Positions 40,650 to 48,490 of a stretch of 64,000 nt of DNA are shown one piece after another (position 1 is the first letter of the stretch; every line of letters starts with the position of its first letter). This stretch comes from Gammaproteobacteria bacterium. Its GTDB lineage: Bacteria; Pseudomonadota; Gammaproteobacteria; Coxiellales; Coxiellaceae. The notes under the pieces are model-generated. The model was not told the DNA's origin. It was given only the letters and a program-made list of their open reading frames with translations, and ran no database searches. The DNA lies in contig JAHFRQ010000007.1 of assembly GCA_023266215.1 (NCBI GenBank), positions 1 to 64,000 of the forward strand, given 5' to 3'. The position numbers and the translations under genes were made by a program.

Positions 40650-41435
40650 ATGGAAATCATTCAAGATATTAAAAAATGGCAAGCGATTAGAAATAGCTTA
40701 TCTTCTGATATCACTATTGGCTTTGTACCAACCATGGGGTGCTTGCATCAAGGGCATGCCTCTTTAATTAATCAGTCAGTAGGGCAAAATGATATCACCG
40801 TGCTCAGTATTTTTGTGAATCCAACGCAGTTTAATGATCCACAAGATTATGAACGTTATCCGAAAAATAGCGAGGCAGATTTGGTATTGGCCAAAGCACT
40901 TAAAGTTAATTACGTTATTATGCCTGAAATAAACGATTTATATCCAGGCGGCAATGATATTTCAGTTGCAACAGACCATCTGTTTTCACAAATATTAGAA
41001 GGACGTTGTCGACCTGGGCACTTTAACGGTGTGCTGACTATTGTAATGAAATTATTAATGCTTGTTAGAGCTGATCATGTCTATTTTGGTGAAAAAGATT
41101 ATCAGCAATATTTTTTAATAACAGAATTAATAAAAAAATATTTTATTCAAACAAAGATTATCTTGTGCCCGACCGTCCGAGAATTATCTGGTCTGCCATT
41201 AAGCTCACGAAACACAAGACTGTCAGCGGATGAGCGAAAGTGTATTGAATTATTTTATGAATTTTTTTATCACAATCGATCTCACTCATTGGCTGAAATA
41301 AAAGAAAAAATTCTGGCTTTAAAAATGCAGTATGATTATTTAGAAGTGCATAATGATCGTTTTTTTATGGCGTTAAAAATAGGCTGTATTCGCATTATTG
41401 ATAATTTTAAGGAAGCAACACGTTATGTCCACTAA
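40650..41435 (+). CDS. panC: Pantothenate synthetase
   Basis: ATP-dependent condensation of pantoate with beta-alanine. 261 residues, slightly short for the family (about 280). FVPTMGCLHQGHASLI (HxGH nucleotide site; Cys where most have Ala), VSIFVNPTQFNDPQDYERYP-like segment, GRCRPGHFNGVLTIVMKL and YFGEKDYQQYFLI, and LSSRNTRLS (KMSKS-like) are present. Overlaps coaBC by 11 bp. The gene panD is not in the window. Confidence 0.96.
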   Translation: MEIIQDIKKWQAIRNSLSSDITIGFVPTMGCLHQGHASLINQSVGQNDITVLSIFVNPTQFNDPQDYERYPKNSEADLVLAKALKVNYVIMPEINDLYPGGNDISVATDHLFSQILEGRCRPGHFNGVLTIVMKLLMLVRADHVYFGEKDYQQYFLITELIKKYFIQTKIILCPTVRELSGLPLSSRNTRLSADERKCIELFYEFFYHNRSHSLAEIKEKILALKMQYDYLEVHNDRFFMALKIGCIRIIDNFKEATRYVH

Positions 41436-42624
41436 TGCTAATATTGTCATCGGCGTTACCGGTGGCATTGCCGCTTATAAATCTGCTGAAATAATTAGAT
41501 TGCTCGTTAAAAATAATTTTAATGTTAAAGTGATTATGACAGATAATGCAAAACAATTTATTCATTCAAATACTTTATCGGCGCTCTCGCATCATCCTGT
41601 GTATGATCAATTATTTAATCCAATTCATGCTCCTATGTTACACATTGAGCTTGCAAAATGGGCGGATCTAATTTTAATTGCGCCAGCAACGGCATCGGTG
41701 ATCGGAAAATTATCGGCAGGATTGGCGGATGATTTGCTTACAACGGTATGTCTTGCGACAGAAGCGACAATAATAGTAGCACCCGCGATGAATAAAATAA
41801 TGTGGGAAAACGCCTTTGTTCAGGATAATATTTCTCGACTTAAAAATCATCACATTAAAATTATTGATCCAGAATCAGGTGAGCAAGCGTGTGGAGATAT
41901 CGGTGAAGGCCGAATGCAAGAACCTGAAATAATAGTAGATTATATTTTAAATTTTAATAACAATAATAAAATTCTGCTCGGTAAAACTATTTTAATTACA
42001 GCAGGGCCAACGCTCGAGCCAATTGATCCTGTACGATTTATCAGTAATCACAGCTCAGGAAAAATGGGATATGCATTAGCGCAAGCCTGCATTGAATTAG
42101 GCGCAACTGTTATCTTAATCAGTGGGCCAACCGCACTATCAAAACCTGCCGTACAAGATTTTATTCAGATCACAACCGCAGATGAGATGTATCAGGCTGT
42201 CATGAATAATAGTGCGCGAGCCGATATTTTGATTGCCGCAGCTGCTGTTGCAGACTACAGGCCAAAAAATTTAAGTCTCAATAAAATTAAAAAAATATCA
42301 CAGAATTATTCACTTGAGCTCGTTCAAACAAAAGATATTTTATTGCATATTGCAAATCTTTCAAAAAAGCCGTTTACGGTTGGCTTTGCTTTAGAAACCG
42401 ATTCACTGATTGAAAATGCCAAAAGCAAATTAAATAAAAAAAATCTTGATATTATTATTGCAAATCAAGCGACCGCAACTGAAACACCCTTTAATGCTGA
42501 TATTAGCGAAGTTATTTTAATTTCAAAAAAATTAGGTGAAATTAAAATTTCAAAAGATACTAAAAAAAATATAGCTAAAAAAATAATGGGGCTGGTTTGC
42601 GAAGCTTATTTTTTGCAGGATTGA
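41425..42624 (+). CDS. coaBC: Bifunctional phosphopantothenoylcysteine decarboxylase / phosphopantothenate-cysteine ligase
   Basis: Catalyses two coenzyme A steps: coupling of cysteine to 4'-phosphopantothenate and decarboxylation. 399 residues. FMN-binding CoaC domain (1-180: GVTGGIAAYKSAEIIR, HIELAKWADLILIAPATA, PAMNKIMWENAFV, active-site EQACGDIGEGRM) and CoaB domain (185-399: ITAGPTLEPIDPVRFISNHS, AAAVADYRPK). AGGAAG ribosome site within the panC end. Last chromosomal gene before the tRNA-Thr island. Confidence 0.97.
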   Translation: MSTNANIVIGVTGGIAAYKSAEIIRLLVKNNFNVKVIMTDNAKQFIHSNTLSALSHHPVYDQLFNPIHAPMLHIELAKWADLILIAPATASVIGKLSAGLADDLLTTVCLATEATIIVAPAMNKIMWENAFVQDNISRLKNHHIKIIDPESGEQACGDIGEGRMQEPEIIVDYILNFNNNNKILLGKTILITAGPTLEPIDPVRFISNHSSGKMGYALAQACIELGATVILISGPTALSKPAVQDFIQITTADEMYQAVMNNSARADILIAAAAVADYRPKNLSLNKIKKISQNYSLELVQTKDILLHIANLSKKPFTVGFALETDSLIENAKSKLNKKNLDIIIANQATATETPFNADISEVILISKKLGEIKISKDTKKNIAKKIMGLVCEAYFLQD

Positions 42625-42631
42625 AAAGATT

Positions 42632-42667
42632 GCGAGTGTCCCATTTTTGGCTATGCAAAATGCATTA
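42632..42667. repeat. Island motif GTGTCCCATTTTTGGCTA, copy a
   Basis: GCGAGTGTCCCATTTTTGGC followed by TATGCAAAATGCATTA, the full 36-bp form shared with 50519-50554. It lies 8 bp after the coaBC stop, at the left edge of the island zone. Confidence 0.75.
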
Positions 42668-42711
42668 TTATTTTTGTAATTATTCAGCCCTTCACGGCAA
42701 CTAACTAGAAA

Positions 42712-42762
42712 ATCCCCTCTCCCGCAAGCATTTTAGCGCAGCGGGAGAGGGACAGGGTGAGG
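42712..42762. repeat. REP-like CCCTCTCCCG repeat, copy 3
   Basis: CCCCTCTCCCGC, 14-nt loop, GCGGGAGAGGG followed by ACAGGGTGAGG and a T run. Loop differs from the other copies. The T run makes it a plausible terminator for the pan-coaBC operon. Confidence 0.75.
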
Positions 42763-42783
42763 TTTTTTGAAAGTATTTTTTAT

Positions 42784-42890
42784 TTTAGCTGAAGCTCCTG
42801 ACAATATTCTTCAAAAATTTGCTTAATTTGTTGTGGGTTATCAATCAATGGAAAATATGAAGTGTTTAACTTTATATGTCTTTTTATCTT
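42784..42890 (-). pseudogene. C-terminal gene fragment behind an orphan NYN-type RNA
   Basis: A 35-odd codon open frame without a start, reading GEKIKRHIKLNTSYFPLIDN then PQQIKQIFEEYCQELQLK and a stop. It follows directly after the terminator of the RNA copy at 42901-42955, in the place where an NYN gene stands in the 51-kb unit. The family was not recognised. Interpreted as the tail of a lost cargo gene. Confidence 0.45.
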
Positions 42891-42900
42891 TTCCCCATAA

Positions 42901-42987
42901 AACAAAGGCCTCCGAAGAGGCCTTGTACCCTACCACAGAGTGATAGGGGTGGTAGACGTAATTATAGCACAATATTTTTTAATGCAA
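42901..42987 (-). ncRNA. Orphan copy 1 of the NYN-type two-hairpin RNA with promoter
   Basis: Nearly identical to 51221-51307: -35 TTGCAT (42987-42982), 15 nt, TATAAT (42966-42961), hairpin 1 (42955-42930, CTACCAC/GTGGTAG), terminator hairpin 2 (42924-42905, AAGGCCTC TTCG GAGGCCTT) and a T-rich tail. No NYN gene follows, only a fragment. Confidence 0.65.
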
Positions 42988-43000
42988 AGCGGAATATATC

Positions 43001-43053
43001 AAAAAACCCGCCGCGGTGCGCATTGTTAAGAGGCGTTGCGGGTGTTGTTGAAT
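43001..43053 (-). ncRNA. abiF-like hairpin RNA, copy A
   Basis: Minus-strand CAACAACACCCGC ... GCGGGTTTTTT; outer stem ACCCGC/GCGGGT (43043 to 43006) then a T run. The loop conserves AACGCCTCTTAACAATGCGC. One base differs from the other copies (CCGCGG for CCGGGG on the plus strand). No gene follows directly. Confidence 0.6.
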
Positions 43054-43085
43054 GGTTTAACAAAAAATTTCATTTCGTTAAAGAT

Positions 43086-43127
43086 TGCCGATGACGCGAC
43101 TCGAACGCACGACCTACTGATTACGAA
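43086..43127 (-). repeat. Proximal att copy: 42-bp 3' fragment of tRNA-Thr
   Basis: Identical to 59466-59507, the 3' part of the tRNA-Thr gene from the discriminator to the anticodon loop. It then diverges. Same orientation as the tRNA. Marks the left end of the composite island. Confidence 0.85.
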
Positions 43128-43240
43128 ACATATAAAGGCGAATTATAACAATAAACCACAATAGGCGACAATAACTTTATGCTGTAATTATAGGCAAATC
43201 GTGTTTGTGATGTATTGCGGTGTGTTGTGATGATTTAATT

Positions 43241-43262
43241 GCGAGTGTCCCATTTTTGGCTA
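43241..43262. repeat. Island motif GTGTCCCATTTTTGGCTA, copy b
   Basis: GCGAGTGTCCCATTTTTGGC plus TA, about 115 bp inside the proximal att copy and 20 bp from the stop of the Abi_2 gene. Confidence 0.7.
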
Positions 43263-43282
43263 CAGAACAAATAACCTATAAC

Positions 43283-44209
43283 CTAGACTTTCCAAAACGA
43301 ATCAGAAACCCAGTTGTTCTTAAATCCCATTTTTTCAATATTAATTTCACAGTGTTGATTAATGAGACTCAATAGATGGCTGGGCCAGTTGCTGTTGGGT
43401 GAAATGACGTCAAGAAATATTTTTAAAATAGCGGCTTGGGCTGCAAAGCGGGAATTATTATCAAGCTGATCTCGATAGTCATTTGCTATCATGGGCTTTA
43501 ATGTGAATGAACGGCTCCATAATTTACCATGATGCGCACATAGATTTCTGAGATAAGTCAGCGAGTGTAGCCAAGATTGCATGACGCTAAAATTAATATT
43601 GAAATGCTGGCAAATTATCTTTTGATTATTACGATCCGCAAGATTTGCGAAAATCATTGACCAAGTTCCAAGAGACAATACTTCTGCAATCATCCATATC
43701 GCAGGCAATTTTGGTTGAGAATATTTTTTATAATAATGCTGTAAAAATGGCTCACGTTTTTTGTGCTGAATCGTGCCATCCTGCGCTTTATAAAACGTCT
43801 CTTTTTCGATTGTATTGATTAAATCCTGATGTTTAAAATCTTTTAAAAAAAGTTTTTTATCAAGATACCAGTGTGCGCCATATTTTACAGCAAGCTCATT
43901 TGTTATTACTGTTCGAACGGCGATCTCAATTCTTTCAATCGCATCAATAACCAATAGACGCAATTTGCGATCAAACACATAGCAGTCAAGCACCTGCTCA
44001 AAAGTCGAGCCTTGTCGGTATTGTTTTTCATTTCCTGTAGATGGTTCTTCAAATTCAATGCCATATCCGCAAAAACGATAATAGCTAATAAATTGAAGGT
44101 AATGCGCAGCTGCTTGCCTATTTTGGATAATAAGGCCGCGCGAACTTAACAGATCAAGTTGCTTTTCTATGGATAAAGGTAGCTTTTCGAATGTGCTTTG
44201 ATTTCTCAT
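43283..44209 (-). CDS. Abi_2 (AbiD/AbiF)-family abortive infection protein
   Basis: 308 residues of the Abi_2 family, whose members carry a HEPN RNase fold related to that of Cas13. SRGLIIQNRQAAAHYLQFISYYRF at the N-terminus, DRKLRLLVIDAIERIEIAVRT, and the HEPN-type Rx4-6H region SLTYLRNLCAHHGKLWSR are visible. Expected role: RNA cleavage that aborts phage infection. The start codon is 4 nt after the T run of a terminator-like hairpin RNA (44213-44258) and has no Shine-Dalgarno sequence, so expression may depend on that RNA. Known abiF RNA motifs lie in the same position. Confidence 0.88.
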   Translation of the reverse strand: MRNQSTFEKLPLSIEKQLDLLSSRGLIIQNRQAAAHYLQFISYYRFCGYGIEFEEPSTGNEKQYRQGSTFEQVLDCYVFDRKLRLLVIDAIERIEIAVRTVITNELAVKYGAHWYLDKKLFLKDFKHQDLINTIEKETFYKAQDGTIQHKKREPFLQHYYKKYSQPKLPAIWMIAEVLSLGTWSMIFANLADRNNQKIICQHFNINFSVMQSWLHSLTYLRNLCAHHGKLWSRSFTLKPMIANDYRDQLDNNSRFAAQAAILKIFLDVISPNSNWPSHLLSLINQHCEINIEKMGFKNNWVSDSFWKV

Positions 44210-44212
44210 GGG

Positions 44213-44276
44213 TAAAAAAAACCCGCCGGGGTGCGCATTGTTAAGAGGCGTTGCGGGTGTTGTTAAAGAGAGTATA
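44213..44276 (-). ncRNA. abiF-like hairpin RNA, copy B, with promoter, upstream of the Abi_2 gene
   Basis: Minus-strand -10 TATACT (44276-44271), then AACAACACCCGC, conserved loop and GCGGGT (stem 44258 to 44221) followed by seven T bases ending 4 nt before the Abi_2 ATG. Expected short transcript of about 55 nt. Resembles in place and form the abiF RNA motif reported upstream of Abi_2 genes, though I cannot align it to the published model. Confidence 0.65.
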
Positions 44277-44471
44277 ACAAAAATCCACCCTATTGCACCA
44301 GCGTTTTGTGGCTTCCTATTGTTGATTGTTGGGATCGATTGTAACTAGCGAATTAATTTAGCGAAAAATGCGCATATAAGCCAGAAGAATTTACAATTAA
44401 TGCTCATATAACACATTGGATTTTTATATCAGCGACCAAAGATTACGTCAAATTCCGTTGTTAAGTCATTA

Positions 44472-44563
44472 AAAAAACAAAGGCCTCGTGATGAGGCCTT
44501 GTACCCTACCGCAGAACGATAGGGGTGGTAGATGAAATGATAGCACAATATTTTTTAATGCAA
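44472..44563 (-). ncRNA. Orphan copy 3 of the NYN-type two-hairpin RNA
   Basis: Diverged copy: -35 TTGCAT (44563-44558), 15 nt, TATCAT (44542-44537), hairpin 1 (44531-44506), terminator hairpin 2 (44500-44480) with the GGCCTC/GAGGCC stem kept but the loop changed from TTCG to ATCAC. Conserved stem with changed loop supports a selected RNA structure. No NYN gene follows; the Abi_2 unit lies about 200 bp downstream. Confidence 0.6.
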
Positions 44564-44595
44564 AGCGGGATATTGTGTAATCAAAAGCACCTTAA

Positions 44596-45267
44596 TCAAC
44601 GATTAAAAAAAGTTGTCATCGTGCGTGTCTGTCCGTTAACGCCTGGAAACATATTCATGTAGCCTTTCAGCATTGATTCAAAAATAATGTTAGGAGCAAT
44701 GCCAATATCAGTCGTAACCAGTGTCGCATGATACAGTGGTTTTTTGTCAGGCTTCAAATCATTTTTATTCATAATATAGAAATTAATAAAGCATGGATAA
44801 ACAGTATATTGATAAGGAACGGTTGCAACAACTCCATATGTTGGCTCGCTTTCATATGTAGTTTGAGCAGAATAACTGCCGCCATACCCATAATTGCTAT
44901 ACGTTCCTGACGTATCGCTGCTCACAATGTGAGAGCCTGTTTTCCCATACAATCGACGATATCCAATTTCCTGCTGACCTTGACCAACCTTATAAATCAA
45001 AACTATCCCATAATCTGCTTTGGCCAATGTTGTCTGCGTCATTCCCATCGAAATTAATTTCTGAGAAATAATTCCGGAAAAATAGTCATATTGTATATCC
45101 GTATCTTGTTGTAATTTTTTTATTTTATAGAAAGCAAAAGACTTGCCTGCAAGCTGAAGAGTTGGGTTGTAATAAGTTGTTACCTGCGTATTAAGCCGAG
45201 CACATCCTGCGAATAGAAATGTGAACGAGATAAGCGGAAAAATTAAAAAGTTTTTGAAATTCACCAT
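44596..45267 (-). CDS. Putative lipoprotein (DUF4136-like)
   Basis: 223 residues with a lipoprotein signal: positively charged start, hydrophobic stretch and the lipobox LFAG before Cys at about residue 21, so probably lipid-anchored in the outer or inner membrane. The body (about 40-220) has a DUF4136-like pattern (TTYYNPTLQLAGKSFAFYKI, DIQYDYFSGIISQKLISMGM, KADYGIVLIY) and a Gly/Tyr/Ser-rich insertion near 120-135. Function unknown. Downstream of the broken secreted-protein gene on the same strand. Confidence 0.65.
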   Translation of the reverse strand: MVNFKNFLIFPLISFTFLFAGCARLNTQVTTYYNPTLQLAGKSFAFYKIKKLQQDTDIQYDYFSGIISQKLISMGMTQTTLAKADYGIVLIYKVGQGQQEIGYRRLYGKTGSHIVSSDTSGTYSNYGYGGSYSAQTTYESEPTYGVVATVPYQYTVYPCFINFYIMNKNDLKPDKKPLYHATLVTTDIGIAPNIIFESMLKGYMNMFPGVNGQTRTMTTFFNR

Positions 45268-45303
45268 AAAAACCTCTAAGCCTTAAAATTTTATATTAAA
45301 AAA

Positions 45304-46154
45304 TTATTTTTTTATGCTTGCTGGCTGACTATCAGTAATAGTAATACTATTCTGATCTGCTTTAGTATCATAACCAGCGTTGCTAAACCGATTAATGTAG
45401 TAACAATAATAAGGCAAGCCTTGCGAATCTTTTATATCAACACAAGTCCACGGGGCTGGATTTTGGGTTTGCACGTAATTTACTTGATACTGAAAACCAA
45501 GAAGTTTCTGAGTTCCTGATGCATATCCATCTAATTCATAAATTGCTGCGTGTTGGTTCATGTGAACGCAGTTATTTATGGAGTTATCATCCAATGTTAC
45601 ATTTTTAGTCTCAGTTGGGCGCAAAGTAAACTGAGTAGGGTTTATATCTATACATTCAGAATTGCTGACATAGAAGGTCATTGAAATGCTTGATTGATTT
45701 GAAACACTTAAGATTCTTCCTGTGGTTGTGCTTTCAATGTCTATTTTTTGATCGCTAGCATTGGTGACATAACTCTTATCCGTATCGGTCACAAAATAGT
45801 AGCAATAGTTTGGAAGTGCTCCTGTTGTGGCATTACACATCCACGGAGAGATTCGATTTTCTTGCGAAAAGTGTAGCAAATACAAAAAGCCATAGGCACC
45901 ATGATACGCTGCTTGACCTCCAATTAAGCTTGCAGAAGGTGTTTTATTGGCTGGCATTGATTATTTTCATCTGGTGTAATTGTAACTACTTGCCCTTCAT
46001 GTGGCTGCAATACAAATTTATCTGGTGTGATATCCAAGCAATTATAATAAAAATCAAGGCTCATGGGTGTGTTCGCGTTGTTTGAAATGGTCAAAGTGCC
46101 GCCATGGCAAACGAAAGGAGAAAATATCGCGATCAATACAAGATACTTTTTCAT
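45304..46154 (-). pseudogene. Secreted two-repeat protein gene split by a frameshift
   Basis: Two overlapping frames together encode one protein. The first (46154 to 45924) starts MKKYLVLIAIFSPFVCHGG, a signal peptide, and runs into a stop after NNQCQPIKHLLQA. The second (from 45957) continues in another frame. Joined near CAATGCC at about 45950, the product has two internal repeats of similar layout: SNN..TPMSLDFYYNCLDI..DKFVLQP..., then SMTFYVSNSECIDINPTQFTLRP, each ending in PWxCxxx...YYCYY. So a periplasmic or secreted Cys-rich protein with duplicated domains, disrupted by one indel. Family unknown. Confidence 0.6.
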
Positions 46155-46250
46155 AACTAATCACCGCATTGTTTTATTGCTCTATAACCGACCATGACAC
46201 CAACTTCAAAACCCCCTGATCGGACGCATAATACATTAATGCAGCTAAAA

Positions 46251-46393
46251 ATCAAATGCCCCCTATTGGGTGTCGCCTGATTAGGTGCACATAAGCTTTA
46301 CTAAAAGCATGACAAATAAGCACCCAAATCTTGTAAAATTAGGCAAAAACATTCGAGCTAAGCGTGAATTACGCGGGTTCTCACAGGATGGCT
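46251..46393. repeat. Duplicated promoter and 5' end of the XRE gene (copy in island A)
   Basis: About 143 bp nearly identical to 52295-52437, covering the upstream region with CCTGATTAGG and the first 28 codons of the XRE regulator. After 46393 the sequence is unrelated. Confidence 0.8.
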
Positions 46394-46440
46394 TCCCATT
46401 TAGCCATATATATATTGGCAAGCTCTTCGAGAACTTTTAA
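46309..46440 (+). pseudogene. Truncated XRE-family regulator
   Basis: The frame opens with MTNKHPNLVKLGKNIRAKRE as in the intact regulator at 52353 and breaks off after SQDGF, continuing with unrelated residues to a stop (44 codons). The helix-turn-helix is incomplete. It overlaps the 3' end of the convergent gene at 46381. Confidence 0.75.
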
Positions 46441-47076
46441 CTCATCACAACTAAATTCCTTTTCAATACTTTGGGATAGATAAACATGCCTGATGTAACG
46501 ATAGTCTGTATGGTGTGACAGAGAAATTTTAAAATCATCAAGCCTTACGCGCACATTAGGATGTTTATATTTTATCAAAAATCGATACTCTGCTTGGGAT
46601 ACATATTCATTTGGCTTGGTCAGTCCGTGCGGAAGTAGTATCTTGTCGAGCTCTGAGTCTTTTTTTCCAATTTCATCGTAATGCACTTTGGTGTGTACAA
46701 TACTTGAGTCACACAACACTTCAGATGCCCATGCCATAATTTTTTGAATATCTCCCACGGTAGATTCAATTACAGCAACTGTATTTGAAAAAGTCGCAAA
46801 GGATTTGGTAAGCGACCAGCAGGATACTAACGTAGGATCAAGGTTAAGCCCCGCAGTTCTGTGAATTGCACAAATCGAATTTTCCGTTTGGTCGCCCTTT
46901 TCACCTTCCATTTTTGCATAAACAATCAATGATCGCAAAAGCAATGTTGGCGACAAGGTTTCTAATTTTGATCGAATTGGAAGAACCCCAGAAAAAATAC
47001 CAAGGGTACAGAGAAAGCCGTTCTTATCGAGAGCGCGATAGATTTTGGTGTCATCTGACAAGGGAGAAAATGTCAT
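46381..47076 (-). CDS. Hypothetical protein, possibly DUF2971-like
   Basis: 231 residues from the ATG at 47076 (an in-frame ATG 19 codons earlier is possible). The pattern SCWSLTKSFATFSNTVAVIES, then VHTKVHYDE, then YVSQAEYRFLIKYKH loosely matches DUF2971 proteins, which have a conserved CW and WxxEKEYR and are often found on islands and phages. No signal peptide or membrane segment. The 3' end runs through the truncated XRE region on the opposite strand, so its C-terminus may have been created by rearrangement. Function unknown. Confidence 0.5.
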   Translation of the reverse strand: MTFSPLSDDTKIYRALDKNGFLCTLGIFSGVLPIRSKLETLSPTLLLRSLIVYAKMEGEKGDQTENSICAIHRTAGLNLDPTLVSCWSLTKSFATFSNTVAVIESTVGDIQKIMAWASEVLCDSSIVHTKVHYDEIGKKDSELDKILLPHGLTKPNEYVSQAEYRFLIKYKHPNVRVRLDDFKISLSHHTDYRYIRHVYLSQSIEKEFSCDELKVLEELANIYMAKWEAIL

Positions 47077-47133
47077 GATTGTCTGTTCTCTCGGGTAGGT
47101 TACTTTGATTAAGAAGAAAATTCTTCTACGCAC

Positions 47134-47667
47134 TACGCAACATAAGTTGCAATTTATAACAGATTTAATATTAACATAAAACTCTTATTTTACTATTATT
47201 TTAATCAAATGAAGCGAGTCACAAATGAGTCACGGACTAATGCGTTGAATAATCACGTATCTGATTCGCTTGCAGTTAAAAATAGCTCGCGATTTTGCTT
47301 GCGTGACTCATCCATGAGTCATAAAATTATTGATCGATTGGCATAATAAATCGCGAGGATGATCAATATGCACAAACGTGTATTCAGAAAATCACGAAGC
47401 AGATTCAGGGTTTGTTGAAAAAGAACGAGTGGTGGTTAAAAGCACCTCATGAAAATAAATAAAAATATTATCCTAAAATAAATTTTCATCGCTAATGAAA
47501 CTTTGGCAACATTACTGTGCGTGAAAAAATTTATTTAGAAAAGATTGCTGATGTGTTTTCTAAAAAAAGTCATCCATTAATTCTTTATCGTGACACTTGA
47601 AATTTCCAATAATATCCCCATCTGCTATGTCAAGTTTTAAAATATAAAAGAAATTACGAGGAATTAT
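47134..47667. other. Decayed intergenic region with small coding remnants
   Basis: No intact gene. Around 47365-47450 a frame reads NVYSENHEADSGFVEKERVV and around 47500-47600 another reads NFGNITVREKIYLEKIADVF; both look protein-like but lack starts and are interrupted. Two copies of GAGTCA-type words near 47215-47320 were seen. Read as remains of lost cargo. Confidence 0.4.
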
Positions 47668-48006
47668 ATGTCAGAAGTCAATTTCGATTTTCAATCTCTT
47701 GAATGGCGTGATTATTGCGATGATCCAAACTGCCATGAATACCACCCAAGACATCATTCGCATAATTTTGCATTCGAAAACAATCTCTCAAAAGAGTGCA
47801 GTCGATGAAAAATATTTTTACATCCAAAGACTCAGGTTTTTAGTCATAAATTTTCTGCGGATTACGCAGAATTATATAACTCATATACATGTGATTGCGG
47901 GCATCGAGATAAAATTATTCTTGCAAGCGGTCCATCAATGACGACAGCGCAGGCGCTTGAGTTGGCGAAAAAGAATAGGGGGGCTGCTGATGCAGCGATA
48001 CGATAA
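47668..48006 (+). pseudogene. 113-codon frame interrupted by an in-frame TGA
   Basis: Starts with ATG after an AGGA ribosome site. 46 codons (with CDDPNCHEYHPRHH) end at TGA 47806-47808, but the same frame continues for 65 more codons (HPKTQVFSHKFSADYAELYN, TCDCGHRDKIILASGPSMT) to a TAA that overlaps the start of the next gene. The continuation looks coding. Probably a nonsense mutation; translation as two proteins is possible. Family unknown. Confidence 0.5.
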
Positions 48007-48490
48007 AAAAGATATTGCAAAACATCAACTAAAGACTGCTGTGACACTTTTTTTGAATAACAAAAATGATTCATCTGTGATTACCCTTGCGGGAGCAGCT
48101 GCAAATATACTGCATCAGCTAGTTCTTAATGCCGGGAGAGAGCCTTTTATTGATTATGCATGTAAAGTGCATAATGATCTGAAGGGGAATACCCCGTCGA
48201 GAAAAAAGTATTTGCATTTTGCAGATGAATTGCTTGGCATTACAGATAATAAGCACATGAGCGACACTGATCAAGATGTTATTCAAATTGATTTGAAAGA
48301 ATGTGCAATCAATACAATAACAAGGGCTATCTGTGATTATACTTCATTGTACGGCCAAGATGAGAATTTTGTTCAAGCCTATTTGAAATGGTCTTCTAAA
48401 AATAGCAGGCCTGCAGTTATGGCTGCATGCAAAAATATGCATGAAAAATATAAGAAAATGATAGAGAAGAAAAGTGAAAAAAGAATATAA
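47990..48490 (+). CDS. Hypothetical protein, first of a tandem paralogue pair
   Basis: 166 residues. The N-terminal HQLKTAVTLFLNN then SSVITLAGAAANILHQLV matches a widespread uncharacterised helical family often written as AxxLFF...DxxSxxTLAxAAxxIL in proteobacteria. No signal or membrane segment. The ATG at 47990 has a G-rich ribosome site. It overlaps the second paralogue (48474) by 17 bp. Function unknown. Confidence 0.6.
   Translation: MQRYDKKDIAKHQLKTAVTLFLNNKNDSSVITLAGAAANILHQLVLNAGREPFIDYACKVHNDLKGNTPSRKKYLHFADELLGITDNKHMSDTDQDVIQIDLKECAINTITRAICDYTSLYGQDENFVQAYLKWSSKNSRPAVMAACKNMHEKYKKMIEKKSEKRI

Larger units (their letters stand above)
44210..44595. other. Intergenic region holding two RNA units
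   Basis: Contains the abiF-like RNA (44213-44276) and orphan NYN-type RNA copy 3 (44472-44563). Between them (44280-44470) no coding potential, repeat or promoter was recognised. Confidence 0.5.

Noticed and set aside
43086-43127. Additional tRNA genes at the proximal and middle tRNA-like sequences
   Set aside because: Only the 3' 42 bp are present; the D arm and 5' acceptor strand are missing, so these are att fragments.
43003-44265. CRISPR array or repeat-spacer structure from the recurring ACCCGCC hairpins
   Set aside because: Copies are kilobases apart, each with its own T run and promoter-like sequence; no regular spacers and no cas genes.
47134-47667. A functional small gene in the gap
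   Set aside because: Protein-like stretches exist but all lack a start or are interrupted, so only remnants are claimed.
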